Shown: positions 1-5,723, counted from the stretch's first letter. The stretch: DNA of 60,629 bases from CAYRLZ01 sp964425275 (GCA_964425275.1 CAYRLZ010000019.1:1-60629), one strand, 5' to 3'. Notes: generated by a model not told the origin, from the letters alone. Made by a program: numbers and translations.

Positions 1-78
1 AATGGGGATATGGTAAAAGAAAAGCGCGGTGTTGACCTTTTGAAATCTTTGACTATGATTTTAGGAAAGAAGGGATGA
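1..78 (+). CDS. 3' end of an unidentified protein (partial)
   Basis: The reading frame is open from the first base and stops at a TGA, giving 25 residues that end in LTMILGKKG. The composition is protein-like and the stop lies just before a plausible promoter, so this is probably the tail of a gene that begins outside the window. Too little remains to name a family. Confidence 0.4.
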   Translation, partial: NGDMVKEKRGVDLLKSLTMILGKKG

Positions 79-87
79 AAGCAACAC

Positions 88-114
88 TTGATTTTTTGAG
101 TTTTATAGTATAAT
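88..114 (+). promoter_or_regulatory. Promoter for the DUF5678/protease pair
   Basis: TTGATT and TATAAT boxes separated by 15 bases. It lies upstream of a leader that carries a GC hairpin (GGGGAAG at 156-162 pairing with CTTCCCC at 175-181). The spacing is one base shorter than the other promoters here. Confidence 0.5.
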
Positions 115-125
115 TTAATTAAGTT

Positions 126-206
126 ATGGACTTTGAAAGTAGAAGAAGAAAGAACGGGGAAGCCCCTTATAAAACTTCCCCAAAAAGTGATGTTGAACCA
201 TTATGA
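126..206 (+). CDS. Possible 26-residue leader ORF
   Basis: A 26-codon frame (MDFESRRRKNGEAP...) starts 12 bases after the -10 box and overlaps the next start codon as ATGA. It spans the GC hairpin at 156-181. It could be a coupled leader peptide or simply chance in a short leader. No family is recognised and the start has no Shine-Dalgarno. Confidence 0.22.
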   Translation: MDFESRRRKNGEAPYKTSPKSDVEPL

Positions 207-400
207 ACGATAAGTCTTATGATTTTTATGTAAATAATGACCTTTCGGAATATGCCGGAAAATGGGTGGCAATTGTTGGCGAAGAGGTAGTCGCCAGCGG
301 TGATAATGCCAAGGTGGTTTTTGAGGAAGCGAAAAGAAAATTCCCTGACCGACTGCCTTTGTTGGCAAAAGTGCCCAAAGACGAGATTCTTATTTTATAA
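203..400 (+). CDS. DUF5678-like small protein
   Basis: A 65-residue protein with the pattern YAGKWVAIVGEEVVASGDNAKVVFEEAKRK-like across residues 17-46, which resembles DUF5678 (a short beta-beta-alpha domain opening with a W-V-A-x-V/D segment). The family has no established function. In my recollection it is often encoded next to retropepsin-like proteases in archaea and deep-branching bacteria, and that is the arrangement here. Its stop codon overlaps the next start (TAATG), so the two are very likely translated together. It may be an antitoxin-like or substrate partner of the protease, which is inference only. Confidence 0.65.
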   Translation: MNDKSYDFYVNNDLSEYAGKWVAIVGEEVVASGDNAKVVFEEAKRKFPDRLPLLAKVPKDEILIL

Positions 401-825
401 TGGTGGTTGAATTTAAATATCGCCCGGCAATAATCCGAGGAGAGATAATCTGGCGGCCAGTCGCGGAAATTACGATAGTTTACCGGGATAAAGAAATTCG
501 GCTTTCACCTTATATTGACAGCGGAGCTGATATTACCTTAATCCCAAAATCAGCAGGTGAAGTATTGGGTTTTGAATTAGAAAAAGGTAAAATCAAAGAA
601 CTTTCCGGCATCGGCGAAGGAAAGGTTGCGGTAATACCGAAGGTGGTAAGAATGACAATTGGCGAAGAGACATTTGGTTGCCGAATTGCCTGGGCGCTGA
701 TTGAAGAAGTTCCGCCGCTTTTGGGGAGAAGGGATATATTTGACCGCTTTGCGGTTTTGTTCCAGGAGTGGAGTAAAAAGATTCTCTTCATACCAAAATC
801 AGAATTCGTTAATTTTAGACCATAA
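400..825 (+). CDS. Retropepsin-like aspartyl protease
   Basis: A 141-residue single-domain protein. Residues 40-50 read YIDSGADITLI, a D-S/T-G-A catalytic motif in which Asp is the nucleophilic-water carboxylate of clan AA proteases. The later segment LLGRRDIFDRFAVLFQE matches the conserved C-terminal LLGRxDxFxxFxVxF of prokaryotic retropepsins. These work as homodimers, each subunit giving one Asp. No signal peptide is visible, so it should be cytoplasmic. It overlaps the DUF5678 gene by one base, which implies a joint role. The target is unknown. Confidence 0.75.
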   Translation: MVVEFKYRPAIIRGEIIWRPVAEITIVYRDKEIRLSPYIDSGADITLIPKSAGEVLGFELEKGKIKELSGIGEGKVAVIPKVVRMTIGEETFGCRIAWALIEEVPPLLGRRDIFDRFAVLFQEWSKKILFIPKSEFVNFRP

Positions 826-907
826 CCTAAGTGGCTTTTTGAGTGCGGGCATTTTTGTTGCGGAAGGTTTCTATTTCAATTCCTTAAAAGCCGGTGAATT
901 AAAAGCA

Positions 908-930
908 ACGAAGAAGATGGTGAAGATGGA
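908..930 (+). repeat. Dispersed intergenic repeat, copy 1
   Basis: A 23-base purine-rich sequence with core GAAGAAGATGGTGAAGATGG. It recurs at 1623-1645 (one difference) and at 2319-2341 (identical). All three copies sit just downstream of small toxin-antitoxin-like genes, on the same strand, preceded by a similar GTGAATT-type stretch. Confidence 0.8.
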
Positions 931-963
931 ATAGAGAGAGGAGAGAGTTAGAAAAAAGATGAT

Positions 964-991
964 GGACGGGGAGAAGTTCCCGTCCTTTTTT
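964..991 (+). terminator. Intrinsic terminator
   Basis: A seven-base-pair GC stem (GGACGGG with CCCGTCC), an eight-base loop and a run of six T residues. It separates the protease gene from the DUF433 promoter that begins three bases later. Confidence 0.75.
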
Positions 992-993
992 GC

Positions 994-1021
994 TTGACTT
1001 ATTTTCCGATTTGGTTATAAT
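994..1021 (+). promoter_or_regulatory. Promoter of the DUF433 gene
   Basis: TTGACT and a perfect TATAAT with a 16-base spacer. The -10 box ends five bases before the ATG, so transcription should start at about the A of the start codon, and there is no Shine-Dalgarno. Confidence 0.75.
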
Positions 1022-1026
1022 AGGTT

Positions 1027-1254
1027 ATGAACTGGCGAGATAGAATTGTAATTGACCCGGAGATTTTAGCCGGGAAACCGGTAATTAAAGGCACGCGCAT
1101 CGCTGTGGAGTTTGTTCTGGAGTTACTCGCTAACGGTTGGACGGAAGCCCAAATCCTTGAAAACTATCCCCAATTAACCCACGAAGATATTTTGGCGGCC
1201 CTCCAATATACTACTGAACTATTAAAAGAAGAAAAGGTTTATATCCTACCTTAG
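1027..1254 (+). CDS. DUF433 family antitoxin-like protein
   Basis: A 75-residue protein with the DUF433 hallmark RIVIDPEILAGKPVIKGTRI at residues 6-25, followed by a short helical HTH-like part (VEFVLELLANGWTEAQILENYPQL). DUF433 proteins are DNA-binding antitoxins usually paired with a DUF5615 PIN-like toxin. The remains of such a partner follow directly, only five bases away. The start sits at the predicted transcription start, so the mRNA is probably leaderless. With its partner broken, it may persist as a repressor or as a relic. Confidence 0.85.
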   Translation: MNWRDRIVIDPEILAGKPVIKGTRIAVEFVLELLANGWTEAQILENYPQLTHEDILAALQYTTELLKEEKVYILP

Positions 1255-1258
1255 ACTT

Positions 1259-1613
1259 TTGCGGTTTCTGGCTAACGAAAATATCCCCTTAATCGTTGTG
1301 GAACAATTAAAAGACGAAGGTTTTGATATAATATCAGCAAGCCGGGTGTATGGCGGGGTAGGCGATAAAGAGATATTGAGGGAGGGGGGTGAAGGAAAAT
1401 CGGATAATTTTAACTTTTGATAAGGATTATGGTTATCTTATCTTTCGGCAAAAATAAATGCCACCAGGAGTTATCTTTTTACGGATTCCCCCCAAATCAC
1501 CGGGTTACATTTATACCAATCTTGTCAAGATTCTAAAAAGCGGATTACCGTTAGAAGGTTATTTTACTGTCACATCAGAGAAAAAGGTTCGTTCTATTCC
1601 TTTAAGACGGTAA
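1259..1613 (+). pseudogene. Broken DUF5615 PIN-like toxin
   Basis: Translating from the TTG gives RFLANENIPLIVVEQLKDEG and so on, the N-terminal pattern of DUF5615 (Mut7-C/PIN-like) toxins. After the run of G at about 1381-1389 the frame must shift by one to continue ENRIILTFDKDYGYLIF, the expected core with its acidic residues. One fewer G would restore the frame. A second lesion, an in-frame TAA at 1455-1457, is followed by PPGVIFLRIPPKSPG and a normal-looking end. Two independent lesions make a sequencing error in the G run alone insufficient. It pairs with the DUF433 gene upstream. Confidence 0.75.
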
Positions 1614-1622
1614 TTCACCACA

Positions 1623-1645
1623 ACGAAGAAGATGGTAAAGATGGA
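1623..1645 (+). repeat. Dispersed intergenic repeat, copy 2
   Basis: One base different from copies 1 and 3. It begins about ten bases after the end of the broken toxin gene. Confidence 0.8.
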
Positions 1646-1681
1646 GTGATTTAACCGTTGACTGTTGAAGAATAAGCGAAA

Positions 1682-1700
1682 GCGGGGAGAAATCTCCGCC
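1682..1700 (+). terminator. Hairpin after the broken toxin gene
   Basis: A short GC stem around a GAAA tetraloop (CGGGGA with TCTCCG, one G-U pair) followed by a T-rich but interrupted tail. It is similar in sequence and position to the hairpin at 964-985. It is probably a weak terminator. Confidence 0.45.
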
Positions 1701-1717
1701 TATTTATCTTGAAAAGA

Positions 1718-1745
1718 TTGACTTTTCTCTTTTTTTGATTATCAT
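1718..1745 (+). promoter_or_regulatory. Promoter of hicB-hicA
   Basis: TTGACT and TATCAT with a 16-base spacer. The -10 box ends six bases before the hicB ATG and no Shine-Dalgarno is present, so the transcript is probably leaderless. Confidence 0.65.
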
Positions 1746-1751
1746 TAATCT

Positions 1752-2000
1752 ATGAAGCAGAAATTACCTCTTTATCATACCATCAACGCCATTATTCGAA
1801 AAGGAGAGGAGTTTTATGTTGCAGAGTGTGTTGAAATTGGGGTGGTTACTCAAGGCAAAACGGTTGATGAAACTATCGCTAACCTCAGAGAAGCAGTGGC
1901 ATTACATTTAGAAAATGAAGACCTTACTGAATTGAGACTTGCCCCTAATCCTTCTTTAATAATTACAATGGAATTAGAGCCAATCTCGAGTGCCGTCTAA
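1752..2000 (+). CDS. hicB: HicB family antitoxin
   Basis: An 82-residue protein with the HicB pattern: a beta-strand start, then GEEFYVAECVEIGVVTQGKTVDETIANLREAVALHLE (partial RNase H-like fold). It lacks the C-terminal DNA-binding extension of larger HicB proteins. HicB binds and blocks the HicA mRNA interferase and represses the operon. Its end overlaps the start of hicA by 11 bases. The antitoxin-first order is common outside Proteobacteria. Confidence 0.85.
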   Translation: MKQKLPLYHTINAIIRKGEEFYVAECVEIGVVTQGKTVDETIANLREAVALHLENEDLTELRLAPNPSLIITMELEPISSAV

Positions 2001-2238
2001 ACTAAAAAGACTTAAAGGCCCGGAGGTCATTAAAATTCTTGTAGGATTTGGATTTAAGGTTCATTCCCAAAAGGGCAGTCATATTAAGTTACAACGGATT
2101 AGTCTCACGGCTAAAAAAGAGACTTTGACTATCGTGACCCACAAAGAACTTGATGTCGGTACTCTTCACGCTATATTTCGACAAGCATGCCGATATATTC
2201 CGGAAGACCAATTACGGAAATATTTCTATACCGAATAA
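1990..2238 (+). CDS. hicA: HicA family mRNA interferase toxin
   Basis: An 82-residue protein with the double-stranded-RNA-binding-like HicA fold pattern: GPEVIKILVGFGFKVHSQKGSHIKLQR, in which the His of GSH is the catalytic residue, then VTHKELDVGTLHAIFRQA. HicA cleaves mRNA and tmRNA in cells. It starts with GTG inside hicB, so translation is coupled. All key residues look intact, so the pair is probably functional, unlike the DUF433/DUF5615 pair upstream. Confidence 0.85.
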   Translation: MPSKLKRLKGPEVIKILVGFGFKVHSQKGSHIKLQRISLTAKKETLTIVTHKELDVGTLHAIFRQACRYIPEDQLRKYFYTE

Positions 2239-2318
2239 AGGTATAAGGGTCGTTTCCTAATACCAACTTCCCAAGGGTATCTATTTTTTATCATCTTGAA
2301 GCAAGTGAATTCACCGCG

Positions 2319-2341
2319 ACGAAGAAGATGGTGAAGATGGA
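2319..2341 (+). repeat. Dispersed intergenic repeat, copy 3
   Basis: Identical to the copy at 908-930. It lies about 80 bases after hicA in the 190-base stretch before the tRNA promoter. Nothing else was recognised in that stretch. Confidence 0.8.
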
Positions 2342-2429
2342 TTAAATCAGTAGGAGGCAAGAAGTAAGAAAAAAAGAGTTAAGGATAGGGAAAATTTTTA
2401 ACCCCTTACTTCGCTATCATTTAGGTCTC

Positions 2430-2457
2430 TTGACAGATTAAAAAATTCTTTTATCAT
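2430..2457 (+). promoter_or_regulatory. Promoter of the tRNA-tuf operon
   Basis: A perfect TTGACA and TATCAT with a 16-base spacer, ending 12 bases before the first tRNA. It starts the Thr-Tyr-Gly part and probably reads on toward tuf. Confidence 0.7.
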
Positions 2458-2469
2458 ATTATCCTCATT

Positions 2470-2541
2470 GCCGACATAGCTCAGAGGTAGAGCAGGGGTT
2501 TTGTAAACCTCAGGTCGGGGGTTCGAATCCCTCTGTCGGCT
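2470..2541 (+). tRNA. tRNA-Thr (TGT)
   Basis: The full cloverleaf can be drawn: acceptor GCCGACA with TGTCGGC, anticodon stem GGGGT/ACCTC around loop TTTGTAA (anticodon TGT), and T-loop GTTCGAATC. CCA is not encoded. It is the first tRNA of the tuf operon, matching thrU of E. coli. Confidence 0.95.
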
Positions 2542-2550
2542 AAGAATAGC

Positions 2551-2582
2551 GGTTGGTGAATAGGGTTCAATAATCACTAACC
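2551..2582 (+). other. Inter-tRNA hairpin
   Basis: GGTTGGTGA pairs with TCACTAACC (one G-U pair) in the spacer between tRNA-Thr and tRNA-Tyr. There is no T run, so a processing or spacer hairpin is more likely than a terminator. Confidence 0.4.
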
Positions 2583-2591
2583 AATAATATT

Positions 2592-2674
2592 GGGCAGGTA
2601 CCCAAGCGGCCAAAGGGGGCAGACTGTAAATCTGCTGGCGTATGCCTTCGGAGGTTCAAATCCTTCCCTGCCCA
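2592..2674 (+). tRNA. tRNA-Tyr (GTA)
   Basis: A class II tRNA of 83 bases with a long variable arm. Acceptor GGGCAGG/CCTGCCC, anticodon stem GCAGA/TCTGC around CTGTAAA (anticodon GTA). CCA is not encoded. Matches tyrU in the E. coli order. Confidence 0.95.
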
Positions 2675-2676
2675 TC

Positions 2677-2748
2677 GCGGGTGTAGCGCAACGGTAGCGC
2701 AACAGCCTTCCAAGCTGTGGGTTGCGGGTTCGAATCCCGTCGCCCGCT
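2677..2748 (+). tRNA. tRNA-Gly (TCC)
   Basis: Acceptor GCGGGTG/CGCCCGC with one T-G pair, anticodon stem ACAGC/GCTGT around CTTCCAA (anticodon TCC), T-loop GTTCGAATC. CCA is not encoded. It lies only two bases after tRNA-Tyr. Matches glyT in the E. coli order. Confidence 0.95.
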
Positions 2749-2774
2749 TAGCGTCAGTTGTTAGTAATTAGCCA

Positions 2775-2801
2775 TTGACTTTTCCAGAAAATTTATATAA
2801 T
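2775..2801 (+). promoter_or_regulatory. First of two tandem tRNA-Thr/tuf promoters
   Basis: TTGACT and TATAAT with a 15-base spacer. The first 15 bases (TTGACTTTTCCAGAA) are repeated exactly in the next promoter 46 bases downstream, so one arose by local duplication. Confidence 0.6.
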
Positions 2802-2820
2802 ATATTTAATTGAGTTATAA

Positions 2821-2848
2821 TTGACTTTTCCAGAATTTGTAATATAAT
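2821..2848 (+). promoter_or_regulatory. Second tandem promoter, tRNA-Thr/tuf
   Basis: TTGACT and TATAAT with a 16-base spacer, ending eight bases before the mature 5' end of tRNA-Thr(GGT). It allows the last tRNA and tuf to be expressed independently of the upstream tRNAs. Confidence 0.8.
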
Positions 2849-2856
2849 AGTCTTTT

Positions 2857-2929
2857 GCCCATGTAGCTCAGTCGGTAGAGCACATCCTTGGTAAGGATGT
2901 GGTCGCCGGTTCGATTCCGGCCGTGGGCT
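2857..2929 (+). tRNA. tRNA-Thr (GGT)
   Basis: Acceptor GCCCATG/CGTGGGC, anticodon stem CATCC/GGATG around TTGGTAA (anticodon GGT), T-loop GTTCGATTC. CCA is not encoded. It sits directly before tuf, as thrT does before tufB in E. coli. Confidence 0.95.
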
Positions 2930-2950
2930 TAATCGGCCAGTGGCCGATTA
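2930..2950 (+). other. Hairpin in the tuf leader
   Basis: A perfect nine-base-pair stem, TAATCGGCC with GGCCGATTA, and a three-base loop. It begins at the base after tRNA-Thr and ends about ten bases before the tuf Shine-Dalgarno. There is no T run. It probably marks the 3' processing boundary of the tRNA or shields the mRNA 5' end. Confidence 0.6.
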
Positions 2951-2980
2951 AGGAGAAAAAGGAAAAGGGAGGAATGATAT

Positions 2981-4180
2981 ATGGCTAAGGCGAAATTTGA
3001 GAGAAAAAAGCCTCATATAAATATTGGGACAATTGGTCATGTCGACCACGGAAAGACGACCTTGACCGCAGCAATAACGCTCTGTCTGGAGAAAAAGGGG
3101 TTAGCAAAATATACCCCTTATGACCAGATTGATAAGGCACCCGAAGAAAAGGCACGCGGTTTAACCATTCAGTTAGCCCATATTGAATACGAGAGTGAAA
3201 ACCGTCATTACGCTCATATTGACTGCCCGGGTCATGTTGACTACATTAAAAATATGATTACCGGTGCTGCCCAGATGGATGGGGCAATCTTGGTCGTCTC
3301 GGCTCCGGATGGACCAATGCCCCAAACCCGAGAGCATGTGCTTCTGGCCCGACAGGTTAATGTCCCGGCCATCGTCGTATTTCTGAATAAGACCGATATG
3401 ATGTCTGACCCCGAATTGATTGAAGTCGCCGAGTTAGAAGTGCGAGATATTTTGAATAAATACAACTTCCCAGGTGATGAGATTCCTTTCGTTCGGGGAA
3501 GTGCCCTTAAGGCATTAGAATGTGGTTGTGGAAAAGAGGAATGTCAATGGTGCGGACCAATCCTGCAATTAGTTAAGGCGGTTGATGACTACATCCCAAT
3601 ACCGACGCGGGACCTTGATAAACCATTTTTGATGCCGGTAGAAGATGTCTTTTCAATCACCGGTCGTGGAACCGTTGTCACCGGAAAGGTAGAAAGAGGT
3701 CGGATTACCCCGGGCAGTGAGGTAGAACTTATCGGATTTGGAACGCATATTAAGACCGTAGCAACCAGCGTGGAAATGTTCCGCAAGATTTTAGACGAAG
3801 GAGTAGCAGGAGATAATGTCGGAATCCTATTAAGGGGTGTAGAAAAAGACCAGGCGCTACGCGGTATGGTTGTTGCCCAGGTCGGTTCAATTAAACCACA
3901 TAAGAAATTTGAGGCATCGGTCTATGTCTTAAAAAAGGAAGAGGGTGGAAGACACACGCCGTTCTTTAATGGCTATCGCCCCCAATTCTATATCCGAACC
4001 ACTGATGTTACCGGAACCGTTCATCTACCACAGGGGGTAGAGATGGTTATGCCCGGGGATAATGTTACCTTACAGGTTGAACTAATATCCGAAGTGGCAT
4101 TAGAAGAAGGGTCAAGATTTGCCATTCGGGAAGGTGGTAAGACCGTCGGCGCTGGTGTGGTGAGTAAGATTATTGAATAA
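2981..4180 (+). CDS. tuf: Elongation factor Tu
   Basis: A 399-residue GTPase that delivers aminoacyl-tRNA to the ribosome. The P-loop GHVDHGKT is at residues 19-26, and DCPGH and NKTD follow in order, then domains II and III ending in GAGVVSKIIE. A Shine-Dalgarno (GGGAGG) precedes the ATG. Two oddities. Switch I reads RGLTIQ instead of the usual RGITIN. A Cys cluster C181-x-C183-x4-C188-x2-C191 replaces the usual short acidic segment after ALKALE in domain I and could bind a metal. It is cotranscribed with the four upstream tRNAs and is followed by rpmG and tRNA-Trp. Confidence 0.97.
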   Translation: MAKAKFERKKPHINIGTIGHVDHGKTTLTAAITLCLEKKGLAKYTPYDQIDKAPEEKARGLTIQLAHIEYESENRHYAHIDCPGHVDYIKNMITGAAQMDGAILVVSAPDGPMPQTREHVLLARQVNVPAIVVFLNKTDMMSDPELIEVAELEVRDILNKYNFPGDEIPFVRGSALKALECGCGKEECQWCGPILQLVKAVDDYIPIPTRDLDKPFLMPVEDVFSITGRGTVVTGKVERGRITPGSEVELIGFGTHIKTVATSVEMFRKILDEGVAGDNVGILLRGVEKDQALRGMVVAQVGSIKPHKKFEASVYVLKKEEGGRHTPFFNGYRPQFYIRTTDVTGTVHLPQGVEMVMPGDNVTLQVELISEVALEEGSRFAIREGGKTVGAGVVSKIIE

Positions 4181-4205
4181 AACAAAAACCCAGGGTGTAA
4201 AGAGA

Positions 4206-4245
4206 GGCCAATTTCCCCAAGAGGAGAAAATGGAAATTAGTGGCC
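4206..4245 (+). other. Inverted repeat between tuf and rpmG
   Basis: GGCCA and ATTTCC pair with GGAAAT and TGGCC, leaving a three-base bulge and a 15-base loop. There is no T run. It may separate the tuf mRNA from rpmG by processing or protect the tuf 3' end. A TATAAT at 4255-4260 follows five bases before the rpmG ATG but has no convincing -35 box. Confidence 0.5.
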
Positions 4246-4265
4246 GAGTCAGATTATAATTACCG

Positions 4266-4412
4266 ATGAGACTTTTTATCCAACTGGCTTGTAATGAATG
4301 CAAAAGAAGGAACTATACCTCCACTAAAAATAAGAGTAAACAGGAAAGATTAGAGGTGAGGAAATATTGTAAATTTTGTCGGAAGCATACGATTCATAAA
4401 GAGGTTAAATAG
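4266..4412 (+). CDS. rpmG: 50S ribosomal protein L33
   Basis: A 48-residue protein of the Cys-containing (zinc-ribbon) L33 type. CNEC lies near residues 9-12 and CKFC near 35-38, with the family pattern NYTSTKNK and KYCKFCRKHTIHKE. It belongs to the large ribosomal subunit near the E site. The tuf-rpmG-secE-nusG order is typical of bacteria. No Shine-Dalgarno is visible and a TATAAT ends five bases upstream, so a leaderless mRNA is possible. The last two bases of its TAG stop are also the first two of the mature tRNA-Trp, so making the tRNA must cut this mRNA. Confidence 0.95.
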   Translation: MRLFIQLACNECKRRNYTSTKNKSKQERLEVRKYCKFCRKHTIHKEVK

Positions 4413-4484
4413 GCCAGTAGCTCGAACGGTTAGAGCACCGGACTCCAAATCCGGGGGGTGGGGGTTCGAATCCCTCCTGGCCTG
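4411..4484 (+). tRNA. tRNA-Trp (CCA)
   Basis: Acceptor AGGCCAG/CTGGCCT, anticodon stem CCGGA/TCCGG around CTCCAAA (anticodon CCA), T-loop GTTCGAATC. The 3' terminal CCA is not encoded. It overlaps the rpmG stop codon by two bases. tRNA-Trp before secE is a widely conserved placement. Confidence 0.95.
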
Positions 4485-4535
4485 TCAAAGACCGGTGTTG
4501 GATTGAAGATATTAGCATCTTCAATTAAGGGTAAA

Positions 4536-4736
4536 ATGAGTATCCCGAAAATTATTAAAGACATCCGAAATTACATCAAAGAAGTTATTGCGGAAATGAA
4601 GAAGGTGACCTGGACCTCGCGGCGCGAATTATTCATCGCTACCCTGATGGTCATCATCCTCTCCGCCATACTCTCTATTTTTATCGGCTTCTGGGACCTA
4701 ATCTTTTCCCGCATTCTTCATCTTCTCTTACGTTAA
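4536..4736 (+). CDS. secE: Preprotein translocase subunit SecE
   Basis: A 66-residue single-span subunit of the SecYEG channel. The amphipathic part YIKEVIAEMKKVTWTSRREL carries the family's KVxW pattern and is followed by one transmembrane helix (LMVIILSAILSIFIGFWDLI). The ATG after TTAAGGGTAAA was chosen because the longer frame runs back into tRNA-Trp. NusG follows two bases after the stop, so the two are probably coupled. Confidence 0.95.
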   Translation: MSIPKIIKDIRNYIKEVIAEMKKVTWTSRRELFIATLMVIILSAILSIFIGFWDLIFSRILHLLLR

Positions 4737-4738
4737 TC

Positions 4739-5263
4739 ATGGGTTTTTATATTGTTCATACTTATACCGGAAAGGAGAGAAAGGTAAAAGAAGTCTTGGA
4801 AAAAAAGATTGCCGAATTGGGCTTAGAGAATATTATCAAACGGGTTCTCGTTCCCTCAGAAAGGGTTTTGAAAGTGAAGAAGGCTGACCTTATCGCCCAA
4901 GAACGTAAGTTATATCCCGGCTATATTATTGTGGAGATGGAAGAAGACGAAGAGGCATTCAAACTGGTAAACTCCGTCTATGGCGTTACCCATTTTCTGG
5001 GAACCCGGAATAAACCAATCCCCTTGGATGAAGAAGAGGTGAAAGAGATATTAAACCAGATTGAGTCCAGTCAGCAACGGGTAAAACCGGAAACCCCCTT
5101 TACCAAGGGGGAAGCGGTAAAGGTTATATCCGGACCTTTTAGCGGTTTTACCGGAACTGTGGAGGAAATCTTTCCCGAGCGAAGAAGGGTAAAAGTAACG
5201 GTAACCATATTCGGTCGGCCAACGCCGATTGATTTGGATTTTATTGAGGTGCAGCCAATTTGA
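4739..5263 (+). CDS. nusG: Transcription termination/antitermination protein NusG
   Basis: A 174-residue protein with an N-terminal NGN domain (GFYIVHTYTGKERKVKEVLEKKI) and a C-terminal KOW domain (GEAVKVISGPFSGFTGTVEEI). It binds the RNA polymerase clamp, increases processivity, and links it to the ribosome or Rho. The length is normal and no insert is present. It starts two bases after secE and is followed 28 bases later by rplK. Confidence 0.96.
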   Translation: MGFYIVHTYTGKERKVKEVLEKKIAELGLENIIKRVLVPSERVLKVKKADLIAQERKLYPGYIIVEMEEDEEAFKLVNSVYGVTHFLGTRNKPIPLDEEEVKEILNQIESSQQRVKPETPFTKGEAVKVISGPFSGFTGTVEEIFPERRRVKVTVTIFGRPTPIDLDFIEVQPI

Positions 5264-5291
5264 AACCAAATGATGAAAGATAGGAGTTAAG

Positions 5292-5723
5292 ATGGCTAAG
5301 AAACCGATTGCCTTAGTTAAGTTACAGATTCCCGCGGGACAGGCAACACCCGCGCCACCAGTTGGTCCAGCCCTGGGACAATATGGCGTCAACATCGTAG
5401 AATTCTGTAAGCAATTTAATGCCGCGACGCAGAAAGAAACCCCGGGAATTATTATTCCGGCGGTCGTTACTATTTATCAAGACCGAAGTTTCACCTTTAT
5501 TACCAAAAGTCCACCAGCGTCCGTCCTCTTGAAACAGGCCGCTGGTCTGGCTAAGGGTTCACCGGAACCACACCGAGTAAAGGTCGGAAAGATTACCCGA
5601 ACCCAACTGCGGGAGATTGCAAAAAAGAAGATGGCTGATTTGAATACCGAAGATTTAGAGGCAGCGATGCGGATTATTGAAGGAACCGCCCGCCAGATGG
5701 GAATAACCGTAGAAGAGGAGTAA
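5292..5723 (+). CDS. rplK: 50S ribosomal protein L11
   Basis: A 143-residue protein of the GTPase-associated centre that binds 23S rRNA. The N-terminal APPVGPALGQYGVNIVEFCKQFNAAT and C-terminal RTQLREIAKKKMADLN segments match the family. A Shine-Dalgarno (ATAGGAG) precedes the ATG, and rplA follows after two bases. Confidence 0.97.
   Translation: MAKKPIALVKLQIPAGQATPAPPVGPALGQYGVNIVEFCKQFNAATQKETPGIIIPAVVTIYQDRSFTFITKSPPASVLLKQAAGLAKGSPEPHRVKVGKITRTQLREIAKKKMADLNTEDLEAAMRIIEGTARQMGITVEEE

Noticed and set aside
701..934. 77-residue frame overlapping the protease gene end and the first dispersed repeat
   Set aside because: Shifted frame of the protease followed by repeat sequence, not protein-like.
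2398..2613. Minus-strand frame of 71 residues across the tRNA region
   Set aside because: It is the antisense of tRNA-Thr (the familiar RDSNPRP-type false protein). The tRNA has a complete cloverleaf.
4458..4535. Longer secE start inside tRNA-Trp
   Set aside because: It would encode part of the tRNA. The ATG at 4536 begins the conserved SecE sequence.
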